The notes below the pieces were generated by a model that had not been told where the DNA came from, ran no database searches, and saw nothing but the letters and a program-made list of their open reading frames with translations. 64,000 bases of DNA from Ophthalmolycus amberensis (taxonomy: Eukaryota; Chordata; Actinopteri; Perciformes; Zoarcidae): assembly GCA_024529925.1 (NCBI GenBank), contig JAFEUB010001541.1, positions 57,501 to 121,500 on the forward strand, written 5' to 3'. Below, piece by piece: positions 48,365-58,269 of this stretch (positions are counted from its first letter, which is position 1; each line of letters begins with the position of its first letter). The translations under genes were made by a program, and so were the position numbers.

Positions 48365-50037
48365 TACTTTCTCTGCCCTTCGCTCCCAGCTTCCAGGCGG
48401 GAGACACGAAGGGCCTGTTTCTGCTCTGTTGTCAGCTTGTTGTAGTCTTCGGAGGAGAGAAAACCGCTTTTGTTAGCTGGTGGGGGCCGTGGCCCCTCCT
48501 GTTGTTGGTCCGGCGGGGTTCGTTGGTAGACGCCCTGCCTCTGGAACCCTTCTTGCCTTGGAGCTCCTTGCTCCCTTTGGTAGCCTTGTGGATTCCTCTG
48601 ATTCCCTGGTTCACGCTGGTAGCCTTGTTCTCTTTGGTAGCCTTGCGGACCTCTCTGGAATCCTGGCTCACGCGGCTCACGCTGGTAACCCTGTGGGGCT
48701 CTTTGGAATCCCCCTTGCTGCCTTCTTGGTATCTGTGAAGGGCCGGGTCCCTCGGTGGGCCGCGCGTTGTCATACGAGGGTCTGGGAGCCGGCGGCTTCG
48801 GTTGGCTTCCTCTGTCTCTTTTGTCTTCCAAGTGTTTTTTCTTCAGATCCCACTTTCTTACTGTTTCTTGGATTTGTTCGGTGGTACTTTTGGTGATGTT
48901 TAGGGTCACAAAATCGATGTCATTCATTAGGCCCTTTGTCAGCTTCCTAAGGGCTTGCACACTTCTCTCTGGCGGAATCGCCTGTCGCAAGGCGTACCAC
49001 GCCTGAGTGAGAGTCTGCCCTTTTTCTAAACTTTTCCTTGCTTTGTCGATTTGTGATTCCTCGTCCAGCACAATTTCCAGCACTAATCTTCGGTAGTGCT
49101 GTTCCGCGGTTTCTTCGGGACCCATCGGTTGGTCCGTCACATGGGCCAGCCACAATCTCTTTGCTTCGTCGTTTGTGGAGCTGGCTTTTACCATAAGCCA
49201 TTTTTGCGTCAGATATTCTTGCACCGATTCTTTTGGGTCTCGGTTCGCTACCATCGCCCTGATCTTTTTGAACTCACCAAAGCTCTGGGTGGAGGCTTGC
49301 ATCTTTGTTAAGCCGTCATTTTCTCCAGCGGTTGTGAGGCAGCCGTTTCGTGCGGGGCCCGGCTCTTGGTTTGTCTGTTCGTCTTCGCTGTCCGAGATGT
49401 CCTGCCTCAACGCCTTTTCTTCCTGTTTTGCCAGCTTGTAGGCTGCTTTCTTCAGGCGTCGTAGCATGACATCGTACACGATTGCCACGAAGCCCGTGCG
49501 GAAATTACCCGTCAGGTCCGTTGCTTTCGCGAGGGAGCCGTAGGTCGGGGTCATCAGAAAATTTGCCCATTCTCCATTCGTTGCGTAGACCATTGTTCCT
49601 GTCATTCCTTCGAGGTCGTGCAACCATGTCCCGGGGACATCATAACCTGTTTGGCTGACCTCCGGAACATAGGCTTTTCTTCCGTCTTTGGTGGTCATTG
49701 GCCCATATTGATCATCTCTGGCGATTCTCTGTGAAGTCGTGTACACTGAAATAAGGGGCAGTGGGTTCTTTTTGCCTTTTCTGCTTCCCTGTTTCAGGTC
49801 TTTTACTCCTTCCGGAGCCTCGTATCCGATTGAAGTTAGGCTTGGCACCGTGTCTTCTTCGTCTGAACTTTCAGCTGCGGTTTCTTCTTCGCCCTCTCTT
49901 TCTGGTTCCGGGAACGGTGGTGCCGGCTGAGTTGGTTCTGGTGTTCTTGCCGGAGTTCTGGGACTTGCCCTGAACCGGTCTGGACTTAGGAACCTTATGG
50001 ACCCTTCTCCTCCACGTCGTCTTCGTTGTCCTCGGAC
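48364..50037 (-). CDS. gag: Gag: capsid and nucleocapsid region
   Basis: The frame is open from 50037 (after a TGA at 50038-50040); as listed from a GTG at 49848 it is 494 codons. Upstream of that GTG it reads Pro- and Glu-rich sequence typical of a Gag spacer. A helical, capsid-like region spans about 75-345 (for example DPKESVQEYLTQKW and ETAEQHYRRLVLEIV). The C-terminal 379-443 is a Gln/Arg/Gly/Tyr/Pro repeat (GYQRE, GFQRG units) that probably binds RNA. There is no CCHC zinc knuckle, the usual orthoretroviral nucleocapsid motif; foamy-virus Gag likewise uses Gly/Arg-rich boxes. It has no ATG start and overlaps the upstream MA-like ORF by 43 nt in a different frame, so it is probably the continuation of one gag gene. 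Confidence 0.88.
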   Translation of the reverse strand, partial: VRGQRRRRGGEGSIRFLSPDRFRASPRTPARTPEPTQPAPPFPEPEREGEEETAAESSDEEDTVPSLTSIGYEAPEGVKDLKQGSRKGKKNPLPLISVYTTSQRIARDDQYGPMTTKDGRKAYVPEVSQTGYDVPGTWLHDLEGMTGTMVYATNGEWANFLMTPTYGSLAKATDLTGNFRTGFVAIVYDVMLRRLKKAAYKLAKQEEKALRQDISDSEDEQTNQEPGPARNGCLTTAGENDGLTKMQASTQSFGEFKKIRAMVANRDPKESVQEYLTQKWLMVKASSTNDEAKRLWLAHVTDQPMGPEETAEQHYRRLVLEIVLDEESQIDKARKSLEKGQTLTQAWYALRQAIPPERSVQALRKLTKGLMNDIDFVTLNITKSTTEQIQETVRKWDLKKKHLEDKRDRGSQPKPPAPRPSYDNARPTEGPGPSQIPRRQQGGFQRAPQGYQREPREPGFQRGPQGYQREQGYQREPGNQRNPQGYQREQGAPRQEGFQRQGVYQRTPPDQQQEGPRPPPANKSGFLSSEDYNKLTTEQKQALRVSRLEAGSEGQRK

Positions 50038-50765
50038 TCAGTGGATCCTCCTGACGAAGAATCCACGGAGGCCTCGGTCCCTTGGGTGCTGACCCGATCT
50101 TCGCTGTTGTCCTCAGTGTAGCATAGCTGTTCGGCTATGTATGTCGCTATCGCGTCTTGTTCTTTTTTATTTTCTCTGTAGCGGGAGGTGGCTTTTACTT
50201 TCTGCTTTATAGTTATTGCCCCCGCTCCCATTTCTGTAGCCAGCATCTTCACGACCGCGTCGTATTCTTTTGACGGGCTGATTATGGTGACTATTTTCCC
50301 TTTAATGAGTTTCATTACTACGAGCCACCAATGTAGCCACTCTCCCACTTGCTTCTTGGTCTTCGGGGGTCCTACACACCCTACTACTACCGCCACCATT
50401 CCTGACTTATGGGTGAGGGGTGCGAGATAACCCCCTTCTTCGTTGCAAATCTCTTCTACTTTTCTTCCCACCTCATTCTTATCTGCTTCTTCATGCAGGT
50501 CGATTAGGTGTTCCTGGACAGTAGCGTCCCATGTGGCCCATCCTTTGCCATTCAGGATGACCTGATGTGGGACGTTGCCTCTGTTTTCTTGATCCAGCGT
50601 CGGTCCTCCCGATGCCGCTCCGCTCGTTCCAGCGTCGTCCTCCTCCCGGTCCCCGCTGCCATCTGCTGCCGGGTCCTGGGACGGCGTCGCTGGCTCGTCC
50701 TTCTGATTCGTCGCCGGCCGTGGGCTGCCTCCGTTGCCATTGGGTCCTTGCAGCGATTCTTCCAT
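49995..50765 (-). CDS. gag: Gag N-terminal (matrix-like) ORF
   Basis: A 256-codon ORF from the ATG at 50765 (the frame extends to a TTG at 50813). It begins with a disordered Gly/Pro/Glu/Asp-rich segment. A folded region follows at about 65-215 with hydrophobic and Trp-rich stretches (VGEWLHWWLVVMKLIKGKIVTII) and an Ala/Lys-rich helix. It ends in a very acidic Ser/Glu/Asp tail at TAA 49995. By position (first ORF after the PBS leader) and composition it is probably the matrix part of Gag. There is no Gly after the ATG, so no classical myristoylation signal. It connects to the capsid frame only through a -1 change within 49995-50037, where no slippery heptamer is obvious. Confidence 0.75.
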   Translation of the reverse strand: MEESLQGPNGNGGSPRPATNQKDEPATPSQDPAADGSGDREEDDAGTSGAASGGPTLDQENRGNVPHQVILNGKGWATWDATVQEHLIDLHEEADKNEVGRKVEEICNEEGGYLAPLTHKSGMVAVVVGCVGPPKTKKQVGEWLHWWLVVMKLIKGKIVTIISPSKEYDAVVKMLATEMGAGAITIKQKVKATSRYRENKKEQDAIATYIAEQLCYTEDNSEDRVSTQGTEASVDSSSGGSTESEDNEDDVEEKGP

Positions 50766-51103
50766 CTTGGACTTTGTCTTTGTCTTTGTTGTCTCGAGTC
50801 GCCTTCCTCCCAAAGCCTCTCGTCGCGCGTTGAGTAAGGGATGGGATCCGGCTCTGGCCCCTCTACAGGTCGGATGAGTCTGGTCGATGCTCTCCGTCGC
50901 CTGCGGCTCTCCTGTGCTGGCTTGTAAATACCACGTACAGCTTCGATTCGTGGATGTCTCGCAATCGGACTTCTTAGAGGCTTGGGCAGCGTTGCTTTCT
51001 TCCCCAAAGCCTCACCTCCTTGGGTCTTTTCGTACACGAACGGCAGCCTCTTTTGGCCGCCGGGGTTCTTCTTGTTGGGCTCAACGCACTCTTTTTACGA
51101 TGA
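50766..51103 (-). other. Retroviral leader between PBS and gag
   Basis: About 340 nt of GC-rich sequence expected to contain the packaging signal and major splice donor, neither of which I can place with confidence. A frame beginning with a GTG at 51037 runs through it and across the start of gag, but it has no ATG and an Arg-rich low-complexity translation, so I do not call it a gene. Confidence 0.6.
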
Positions 51104-51121
51104 GCCCCACGTTGGGCGCCA
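51104..51121 (-). promoter_or_regulatory. Primer-binding site, tRNA-Lys type
   Basis: TGGCGCCCAACGTGGGGC on the minus strand, 2 nt after the CA end of the 5' LTR. This matches the 3' end of tRNA-Lys1,2 used by foamy viruses and several betaretroviruses and lentiviruses. Confidence 0.9.
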
Positions 51122-51123
51122 CG

Positions 51124-52504
51124 TGTTAGATCCTGGGGTACTCCTGGCCCGATACGGGGCTACTTACTAACTCAGCTCTCTATTAAAAGATTCGTAGAGC
51201 TGGTGGTCTGGCGAGGGAACTCGCCTGGCTCCGCTCACTGCCGTTACTTCCGACGTCTACCCTGCTTCCTCCGGTCTGAGCGCGCTCGGCCGAGAGGCCA
51301 GTCCTGGCCCCGGGCGCTCCTACCAGTCGCGTCGGTTATGGCAGCTTCCCTCTTATGGATCCGGGCTCTTGGTGAATGCCAGGTTCGGTTTTAACGGCTA
51401 GGATTACTTCTTCTTAAAACCGTAAGGGATTGTTAAGTGGATTCGGTCTCTAGGATAACCTTACAGAACTCAGTTGTCAGACATACAATAGATTTAACCT
51501 TTTAAACGAGGAACTCTTAGTACTTTAAGCAAATAAATGCACTTGAGAAATTTACTTTAAATGCAGATTAGATATTTATTGCAGGTTATATTTGGTTAGT
51601 TTTTAGCAAGGGTTAGGCTACAGCTCACATAAAATGTTACTACACTTGATTCGTTATTAATTTCTTCTTAGATTATACTCATTAGTTTTAAAGGCCGAGA
51701 CGGCTCGGTTGGAGCTGGATTTCAAAGGTCCGATGAAAAAGGTTCTTTTGGAGTTGTTAGGAGCGAAAGGTCTGGCCAGACCCTCGGTCTCCTCCTGCTC
51801 TGCAGCGGAGTCCGTTCAACAGTCCTCAAGGCTCAGTACAAAGTCTTTTCCAGGACCGCCGCGGTACTCCGGTGTTCAGTTGTTGAAGTCGAGCAGGGGG
51901 GAGAGGAAATTCTCCGTCTTTCAATCTTTGTCCACGAACTGCGGTCTTCTTTCCGTGAACAGAGACGAAGCCCTCGGATACTTCAGTTGCAATCGTCCGT
52001 ATCTTCTCCTCAGAGCACTTGGACGGCTCTCGTGGTGAAATCCCATTTGGAGCTTGCAAACTGCTCCTTATATTCCTGATTCGGGCTCACAGTCCTCCCC
52101 CCCTCCTGCTCTGAACACATGATCTTTATCCCACCCTTTTGTGTAGGCGTTTGTTCTAGAACCTTCCCGATCTTTCCCTCTTGCTTGTATGAGTCATTCC
52201 TTACATCAGTTTTCCCTTGACCGCTCCCAAAACATCTGTTCCTGACTCACTCAGTTCTGCTATTTCACCATGACTTAACACTTTTTCTACATCTCAGCTC
52301 CGGTACACAAAACATTATTATAATCAGTTTTTACATTGGTTAAATCATTCTATGCATTTAAACATTTGTTATTCAATGATTATACACTTTATCTTTCGAT
52401 TACACTTTAACTATTGATTTCTGAGTATATGCTTTGTGCTCTTATATCCTGACTTTCCCTTGAATGTGTGGAGGCAGCTCTCGTGATCTCAACTCTTATC
52501 GACA
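51124..52504 (-). repeat. 5' LTR of the endogenous retrovirus (1381 bp)
   Basis: On the minus strand it starts TGTCGATAAG and ends GATCTAACA, with a TATA box at 52067-52072 and AATAAA at 51575-51580. It appears identical to the 3' LTR except for a 5-for-1-nt replacement near 51504 and one additional A near 51767. It drives transcription leftward across the element. Confidence 0.95.
52067..52072 (-). promoter_or_regulatory. TATA box of the 5' LTR promoter
   Basis: TATAAG on the minus strand, with expected transcription start near 52040. It is the probable promoter for the genomic RNA. Confidence 0.6.
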
Positions 52505-52508
52505 GAGG
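52505..52508. repeat. 4-bp target-site duplication GAGG (right)
   Basis: Matches 39763-39766 on the other side of the provirus. Confidence 0.85.
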
Positions 52509-53160
52509 ATAGAAATTAAACTGAGTCTTTTTAGTTTTGACGACATGAATTGTACAAATGGGGATAACAAAGTCTTCTCATTCTTCATTCAATCAGTCTG
52601 GCTCCAATAGAACAACACAGGATCATCAGCAAAAGGTCGAATGTGGCGCCACTTTTTTGCTGCAACGGAATGTTGGGAACGTAGAGGGGCGTGTTTGGGT
52701 TATCAGCATTTAAGAAACTGAATTCTTGACATCAATAGAATTATTAATGTAAGTAACAATTATTAATGATTATTAATAACAACGGGGCACCACCCTGTAA
52801 ACAGGGACTAATAACCAAACGATAAACTAAGTCTCATAATTAGTGGCCACTCGTAATGTCAATAGTCGTGTGCGACCATTCATTCGAGGTGACAGTGAAG
52901 GTTTAAGTTCGTACACAGACCACTACATCCAAACCTTATTACACAAATATGCACAAGTAATCACAAACGACTGCTCTTTAAAATATAACAGAATTTATTA
53001 AATCGAAATAATAAGTGATCAGATCAATTAATATCACAACCAACAACGCTATCATACAATTTTATATGCCTAACCTAACAAATGAATAAAATGGGTGATG
53101 ATGTATGTAATACAAGTATGTGGGTGTGTGTGTATGGGTCTGTGTATGTAAAGGAAGGGG
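52509..53160. other. Intergenic flank, no gene
   Basis: AT-rich sequence with AATTATTAATG-type short repeats around 52738-52780. No coding evidence. Confidence 0.55.
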
Positions 53161-53162
53161 GG

Positions 53163-53391
53163 CTTAAAGCTACCGCTAAAAACTACAAAGATGGCGGCGT
53201 CGAGTGACGCAGACAAAAAGGGGAAAAGCCTTAAAGCGCTATAGCTAAAACCTACCACCAGATGGCGTAGTCGAGTGACTTAGACAAAATGGCGGTGGGG
53301 GGGAAAAGGGGGGTCTTACAGAGCTATAGTTAAAACCTACCACCAGATGGCGTAGTCGAGTGACTTAGACAAAATGGCGGTGGGGGGGGGT
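53163..53391 (+). repeat. Minisatellite of three units with ATGGCGG motifs
   Basis: Three diverged tandem units start at 53163, 53230 and 53315 (about 67-85 bp). The core is CTTAAAGC...CTAAAACCTACCACCAGATGGCG...GAGTGACTTAGACAAAATGGCGG, followed by a G-run. The second and third units are nearly identical; the first contains AAGATGGCGGC, a consensus YY1 site, at 53188-53198. Confidence 0.8.
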
Positions 53392-53533
53392 CGGCTGTAT
53401 GTGATCACGTGTGACGGCGCACACGTGAGTTAGAACAATAGGTGAGCGTTTTCACCCACAATCCGGAGCTCTATGTGTGTGTAGATTACGGAAACCAAGA
53501 GGAATAAAAGGCAGAGAGAGAGGAATCAGAGTT

Positions 53534-53579
53534 ACATACATACATACATATATATACATATATATATACATATATATAC

Positions 53580-53625
<46 letters not shown>
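53534..53625. repeat. (ATAC/AT)n microsatellite
   Basis: About 90 bp of alternating ACATAC and (AT)n; the open frames on both strands here are repeat artefacts. Confidence 0.95.
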
Positions 53626-54034
53626 TCTTGGAAGAACTGTCCAGACTGTTTTTATGCAGAGCTGAAGGATGAATCAGGGACATGGGTCATGATTAATTCG
53701 TTGTAATGAACTGATGTTATAAATTGTAACATTTGCTTCATTAGGAGTTCTATGAACCTTTCACATCACTTCAGAATCTGCATCGTTTTGTCTTTTAACT
53801 TCTTGTCTACACTGAAAGTGGGACCATGTCTCATTATGTTGATTTCTGCAAGACACAAAATGTCTCCGTCTGGTCGTGTAAAGTTGTATAACCACACCAA
53901 CCATCATAAATATAAACCATTCTCACATTTCACCCCACAAAATGAGGAAACAAATTGAATACAAAGTTAAAGAGGGAGCATCAAAACAAGACATAAAGTT
54001 CATAAAATGGTAATTTAGACTCAGAGCTCTTTAA

Positions 54035-54130
54035 AAGTTTACTTTCAATTCATTTCAAATTATTTTGTATAGCCCAGAAGCACAGATTTACCTCAGAGGG
54101 CTTTACAATCTGTACACATATGACACCCTC
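54035..54130. repeat. Short interspersed repeat fragment
   Basis: TTCAATTCATTTCAAATTATTTTGTATAGCCC...ACCTCAGAGGGCTTTACAATCTG resembles the 'TTTATATAGC...CAAGGCGCTTTA' type of repeat common in teleost genomes. Assigned from general familiarity only. Confidence 0.4.
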
Positions 54131-54189
54131 TGTTCCTGGAAGATCATGTGTACCTGTGCGTGAACCTCTGTCTGTCCACTTATCTCTCA

Positions 54190-54715
54190 TTCTTTGTCAC
54201 GGGGCATGATGGAGGACTCAAACACAGACCGGACCAGAAGTAGAGTGAAGTGGAATTTAATGAAAACTTAAATCCAAACAGGAAACTTACAGGAACACAG
54301 AGAATTCACGGACGAGACAAGAGACAAAGGGGGAAATCCAGCAGGGCAGGCAGACGGGAAACCGGGGAAACCGGGACCAGGACAAGCCAAATGGGCAGGT
54401 AGACATGGCAATGAGTGACTGAGAGGCAGGGGTTTAAATAGTGGCTCGAACTGGTGAGGGGAGTTGTGCTGATGAGGGAGTGTTTGATTAGTGATCAGAC
54501 GCAGGTGAAGGCAGTTAGGCTGGTGCTGAGGGAGTGACTGACAGGTAGAGTGAGGAGGGAGGAGCTACACAAAGACACACAGAACACAGAAGGCAAAGGC
54601 TGATTGAGACATTCTTGGTGTCTAGTTATGGTTGAATGGTAAATAGACTTGTATTTGTATAACACCTTTCTAGGCTTCTGACCGCTCAAAGCACTTTTAC
54701 ACTTTTAATATGTAC
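54190..54715. repeat. Probable dispersed repeat fragments
   Basis: 54190-54560 (GGGGCATGATGGAGGACTC through GGGTTTAAATAG to GAGGGAGTGACTGACAGG) and 54640-54700 (TGGTAAATAGACTTG...TGACCGCTCAAAGCACTTT) both resemble short non-coding repeats frequent in teleosts. No coding capacity. Family not named. Confidence 0.4.
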
Positions 54716-55410
54716 TTTAGTACTTTAGTAAACGTAGTAGTACGTAGTTACATTCCAGGAACTTTTTGACTGAAGCAGCAGTTTGATGATAAAATGTCAT
54801 CACTTCCTGTTAAATATTTGCTGTGTGAACTTTAAATCAGTTAACACCAACGTCTCCTCACATTAACACCAAACCTCCGTTAAAGTCACGTCTCAACAGG
54901 TAGCTGCTGTTTGACCCCCCCCTCCCATACTCTGACCTGTTGGTGTCTGACAGTGACTTCCGTGTTAATCACAGGAAGGAGCTGTGACTTATTATTCATC
55001 GTGGAGGTCCGGCTGCTAATTGTGCCCCCCGGGGCTCCTCTGTAGCCGTGAGGAAGATGAGGTGTGAAGGGCTGAAATAAAACGGATGAGTCCTGATGGT
55101 TTCAGAGGCTCCGTGTAAACAGTCTGTCGGTTCATTTATTTTTATAGATTAATTAAAAATATTTTATATAATTAAGTTTCATGGTTACTTTATGAAAATA
55201 AACTGAAATAAAATCCCTTTTATAAGAAAGCCACAGAGAAATATTAATATAGCATATAGGATTTATAATTTATCTTCCATTTGTTTTGGAGATTTTCGAT
55301 TATTATTATTTATTCATTTTTGTTGCAGCGTATTGAACTTAATGCTTCATCAACATCCTCTTGTCACAGTATAGAAAAGATCATTGCTATCAATAGATGA
55401 AGGACAACTT
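54716..55410. other. Intergenic, no feature recognised
   Basis: AT-rich sequence without a supported ORF or RNA. Confidence 0.5.
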
Positions 55411-55411
55411 T

Positions 55412-55507
55412 GTAGCATGAAAGCATGGTGGAATTAGCTAGCAAGCTAGCTAACTAGTGGACAGTTTGATAATTAGCTTGCTAATTCCACCATGCTGTAA
55501 TGCTACA
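55412..55507. repeat. Imperfect inverted repeat (hairpin)
   Basis: The arm GCATGGTGGAATTAGC at 55423-55438 is perfectly complementary to 55480-55495. Pairing extends outward to GTAGCAT/ATGCTAC and inward to AAGC/GCTT with small bulges, and the loop is about 30 nt. It may be a small MITE-like foldback or a replication-slippage product. Confidence 0.8.
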
Positions 55508-55509
55508 CT

Positions 55510-57100
55510 GGTTACAGAAAATGAGCTGAACAGCTGGTGTCCAGCGGCTGTTGCAGCTGGGTCCATTGGTGCCGCCGCCTCACTCCACGCTGCTCTAAAG
55601 AAGGACAAGCTAACATTAGCCTACCTAGCAAACTAGCCAGCTATCCGTCTCCAGAGCTGAAACACTTTACGGCCCCACTGATGTGTGTTGTCACCACAAC
55701 AACTAACAACAATCTCCTTTTTCTTTTCTACTAGAAACCACTTCTGTTTCCATGGATTCACCTCTTACTGTGAAATACTACAGTCGATGTGTACTTTGGG
55801 CCCTCTAATTTCTCAACGTACTGATTCCTTCCCTCAGATCTTTAACATTCGTAGAAGCTCTTCAGGTTTTGAGTAATCTTTAAAAACGTTGATGTCAGTG
55901 AAGACTTTAACACTCGGTTCAGACAGTTGGAGGACGTGCGGATGCTGAGACGGTTCTGCAGGTGATCAGGTGGGATATTTCTCCACCAGTGCTCTCAGTT
56001 GACTGTTTGTTGTTGCAGGACTCGGTGCACCTGCAGCCGCTCAGCCTGTTGTTGGTCTTAAGACCCGTGGGAGGTGAGCCGTGGGCCGAGCCGGTCCCAC
56101 CCAGCTGATCCAGATGTCAGCGCATACCAGCACTACAACAAAGAGGGCAGGATTTACCTTCAATCCCCCGACCTGTTTACAGTAGCTGGGAATGTGCTCC
56201 GGTACAGTGAGACCCTTCAAACCCCTGAGGCCCTTCAGGCTCTGGTTCTCAGGGTGGGACGGATACAGGCCTCCAGCTGATGTGGACTCAACTAAATAAA
56301 TAATACTTTCCTGTTTTTTAGTTGAAATGCATCAACTTCAGATGCTGTGTTGGGCCTTTTAGAGCTGATACTGAATTAATAAACTGATACATACTGATCA
56401 AGTTTTTGAAAAAGACCGCAGAGTCCACAAAGTGCTGATACTTGTCAGGACTTCAGGTTCTTCATGAGATCCTTTAAAAGACAACTCTTTACCTCAAGTG
56501 TTGTCAAAAATAATTTCAGGCCATTTTATGACTTTCAGTAAGTAATTACGTCTTTTTATAATGAATTAAATACTTGATACTGAATGAGATTAGAGCTGCA
56601 GCTAAAGGCGTTTTGAAGATGGATTAATTGCGGAGTCACATTTGATTAGTGACGCAGCACTTTGGGCCGTTCAGTAAATAGTTATCAAATATGTTTTGTA
56701 TTGTTTGATTTGTTCAAACCACCGAAGGGAAAATAAGTTCACTAAGCATGCTCGGAATTGTTGACGTGGCTATTATCGCCACCCGCTGGACGTTTTTGGG
56801 TTCCAGAGTGTATGGAGATATTTTGTAAAACTTTATTCTGTTAGACCGTCAATGACTTTAGCAATAATATAATGTTTAGCTGCCTATAGCACAATTACTG
56901 CTGTCTAATCTGTCCGACTTTGTTTTATGATCATCACTGATTATTAAGGTGGTAAAATTAATGTGAACCTCCAAACTTCAGAGGAACCCATAGCATCAGC
57001 AAAAGGACATCTTTGAGCCTCCACAAATCAAAAAAACACATTTACTTGGGACAACTAAACGGGATGTGAGGCCGATCAAAACAGTGATCTTTAAACTGGA
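55510..57100. other. Intergenic, no gene supported
   Basis: Contains a few 60-70 codon frames (for example 55537-55734 and 56074-56280) without domains or supporting context. I see nothing else. Confidence 0.5.
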
Positions 57101-57104
57101 GTCA

Positions 57105-57230
57105 TTTTCTCATAGACTTCCTTCTATACAACCAGAGGAGTCGCCCCCTGGTAGACAGGAGAGAGAATGCAGCTTTAACACATGAAGCTTTGGCTTCCAT
57201 TTTTAAAACCGGAGGTCGATGACTGGTTTG
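57105..57230. repeat. Dispersed repeat fragment related to 63590-63765
   Basis: Contains GTCATTTTCTCATAGACTTC and CAGAGGAGTCGCCCCCTGG. The complementary or similar strings CCAGGGGGCGACTCCTCTGG and GAGAAAATGACTC occur at 63602-63633, so both belong to one repeat family, here in opposite orientation. Confidence 0.6.
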
Positions 57231-57265
57231 TACTCAGGTCACTTTAGACTCATCAAAAACAAAAA

Positions 57266-57335
57266 AGAGTAGTATGAGTAGTATAATAGAGACTTTAGAG
57301 TAGTATAGAAACTGTAGAGTAGTATAATAGGAGTC
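57266..57335. repeat. Short degenerate tandem repeat (AGTAGTATA)n
   Basis: GAGTAGTAT/GTAGTATAATAG words recur four or five times in about 70 bp. Confidence 0.6.
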
Positions 57336-57904
57336 TGAGGATGGCTGCCCTTTTCAAGCCGCCTCATCACGACACCGACAGACTCTGTTTCTGCAGGATG
57401 CCATTTAAACTGAGGGACCAGAAATAACTGGACGCATGAGTCATCAGTATGTTGATAATAATATTAATAATATCACACATTGTTTATGCATCAGTACAGC
57501 AGCTGCAACAACCAACACTATCAGTTATTTAATTTATTTAATTTAAGGGGCTAATTAATGTGATTAACCAGTTCGTTTAAGGATGTTAAAAAATCCCTTA
57601 AACTTAACCAAAAAATGTTAATTTGCAGCTTTTAAATGGCTTTCATTTTTCAATTAAGAAAAATATTCAGGCTTTCATGCTGTTTGGTTATTTCTACCCT
57701 TAAAAACCAGATAATCCAGTAAAATACACTCCATGTATTAATTTATATTCTTTAGTTAAGCTCTAATTTGCAGTGGAAAAAATATCAATTAATCAGAATA
57801 AAATATTTAATGTGATATACATATTTATATATGGCCTGACTGAACTGCAATATATGCTTATTTAATTTTAGTCAGTTAATCATCTTTAATATTATTGTTT
57901 TACA

Positions 57905-58200
57905 CTTACATTTTTACTGTGTATGTTTTATGTTTTAACGTGTTTACTGTGTTTATCTTTTAACATATTCTTACTGTGTTTTATGCTTTAACGTGTTTTT
58001 ACTGTTTATCTTTTATGTTTTAACATGTTTTTATTGTGTTTCATCTTTTAACATGTTTTTACTGTTTATTTTTTGTTTTAACATGTTTTTGTTGTTTATG
58101 TTTTAATGTGTTCTTACTGTGTGTGTGTGTCTGTGTTTTATGTTTAACGTGTTTTTATTGTGTTTGTGTTTTATGTTGTTTCATGTGTTTTACTGTTTAC
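57905..58200. repeat. Degenerate T-rich minisatellite
   Basis: About nine diverged units of roughly 25-35 bp built from GTTTTAACATGTTTTTACTG and TTTATCTTTTATG words. The Cys/Phe-rich frame at 58036-58266 is a by-product of this composition. Confidence 0.75.
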
Positions 58201-58269
58201 GTCATATTCTTTTATTTTATCGTGTGTGCTCTTGCTGCCTTGTTGCACAGTAAAAATTGCTCTTGAGGG

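Larger units (their letters stand above)
39767..52504 (-). mobile_element. Full-length endogenous retrovirus, minus strand
   Basis: A 12.7-kb provirus with two near-identical LTRs of about 1.38 kb, TG...CA ends, a 4-bp target duplication, PBS, polypurine tract and ORFs for Gag, protease, RT-RNase H-integrase and Env, plus two accessory ORFs between Env and the 3' LTR. By eye the LTRs differ at only two places: 5 nt replaced by 1 nt near 40150 versus 51504, and one A in a short A-run near 40414 versus 51767. That implies a recent insertion. The tRNA-Lys PBS, zinc-knuckle-free Gag and extra 3' ORFs recall complex retroviruses, but the Env and accessory proteins do not let me assign a genus. Its coding DNA is richer in GC than the AT-rich flanks. 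Confidence 0.97.

Noticed and set aside
50552..51037. 161-codon Arg-rich frame over the retroviral leader and gag start
   Set aside because: GTG start, low-complexity Arg-rich translation and overlap with the MA-like ORF; better explained as leader RNA.
53477..53683. Tyr/Ile/His-rich frames on both strands
   Set aside because: Translation of the ATAC/AT microsatellite.
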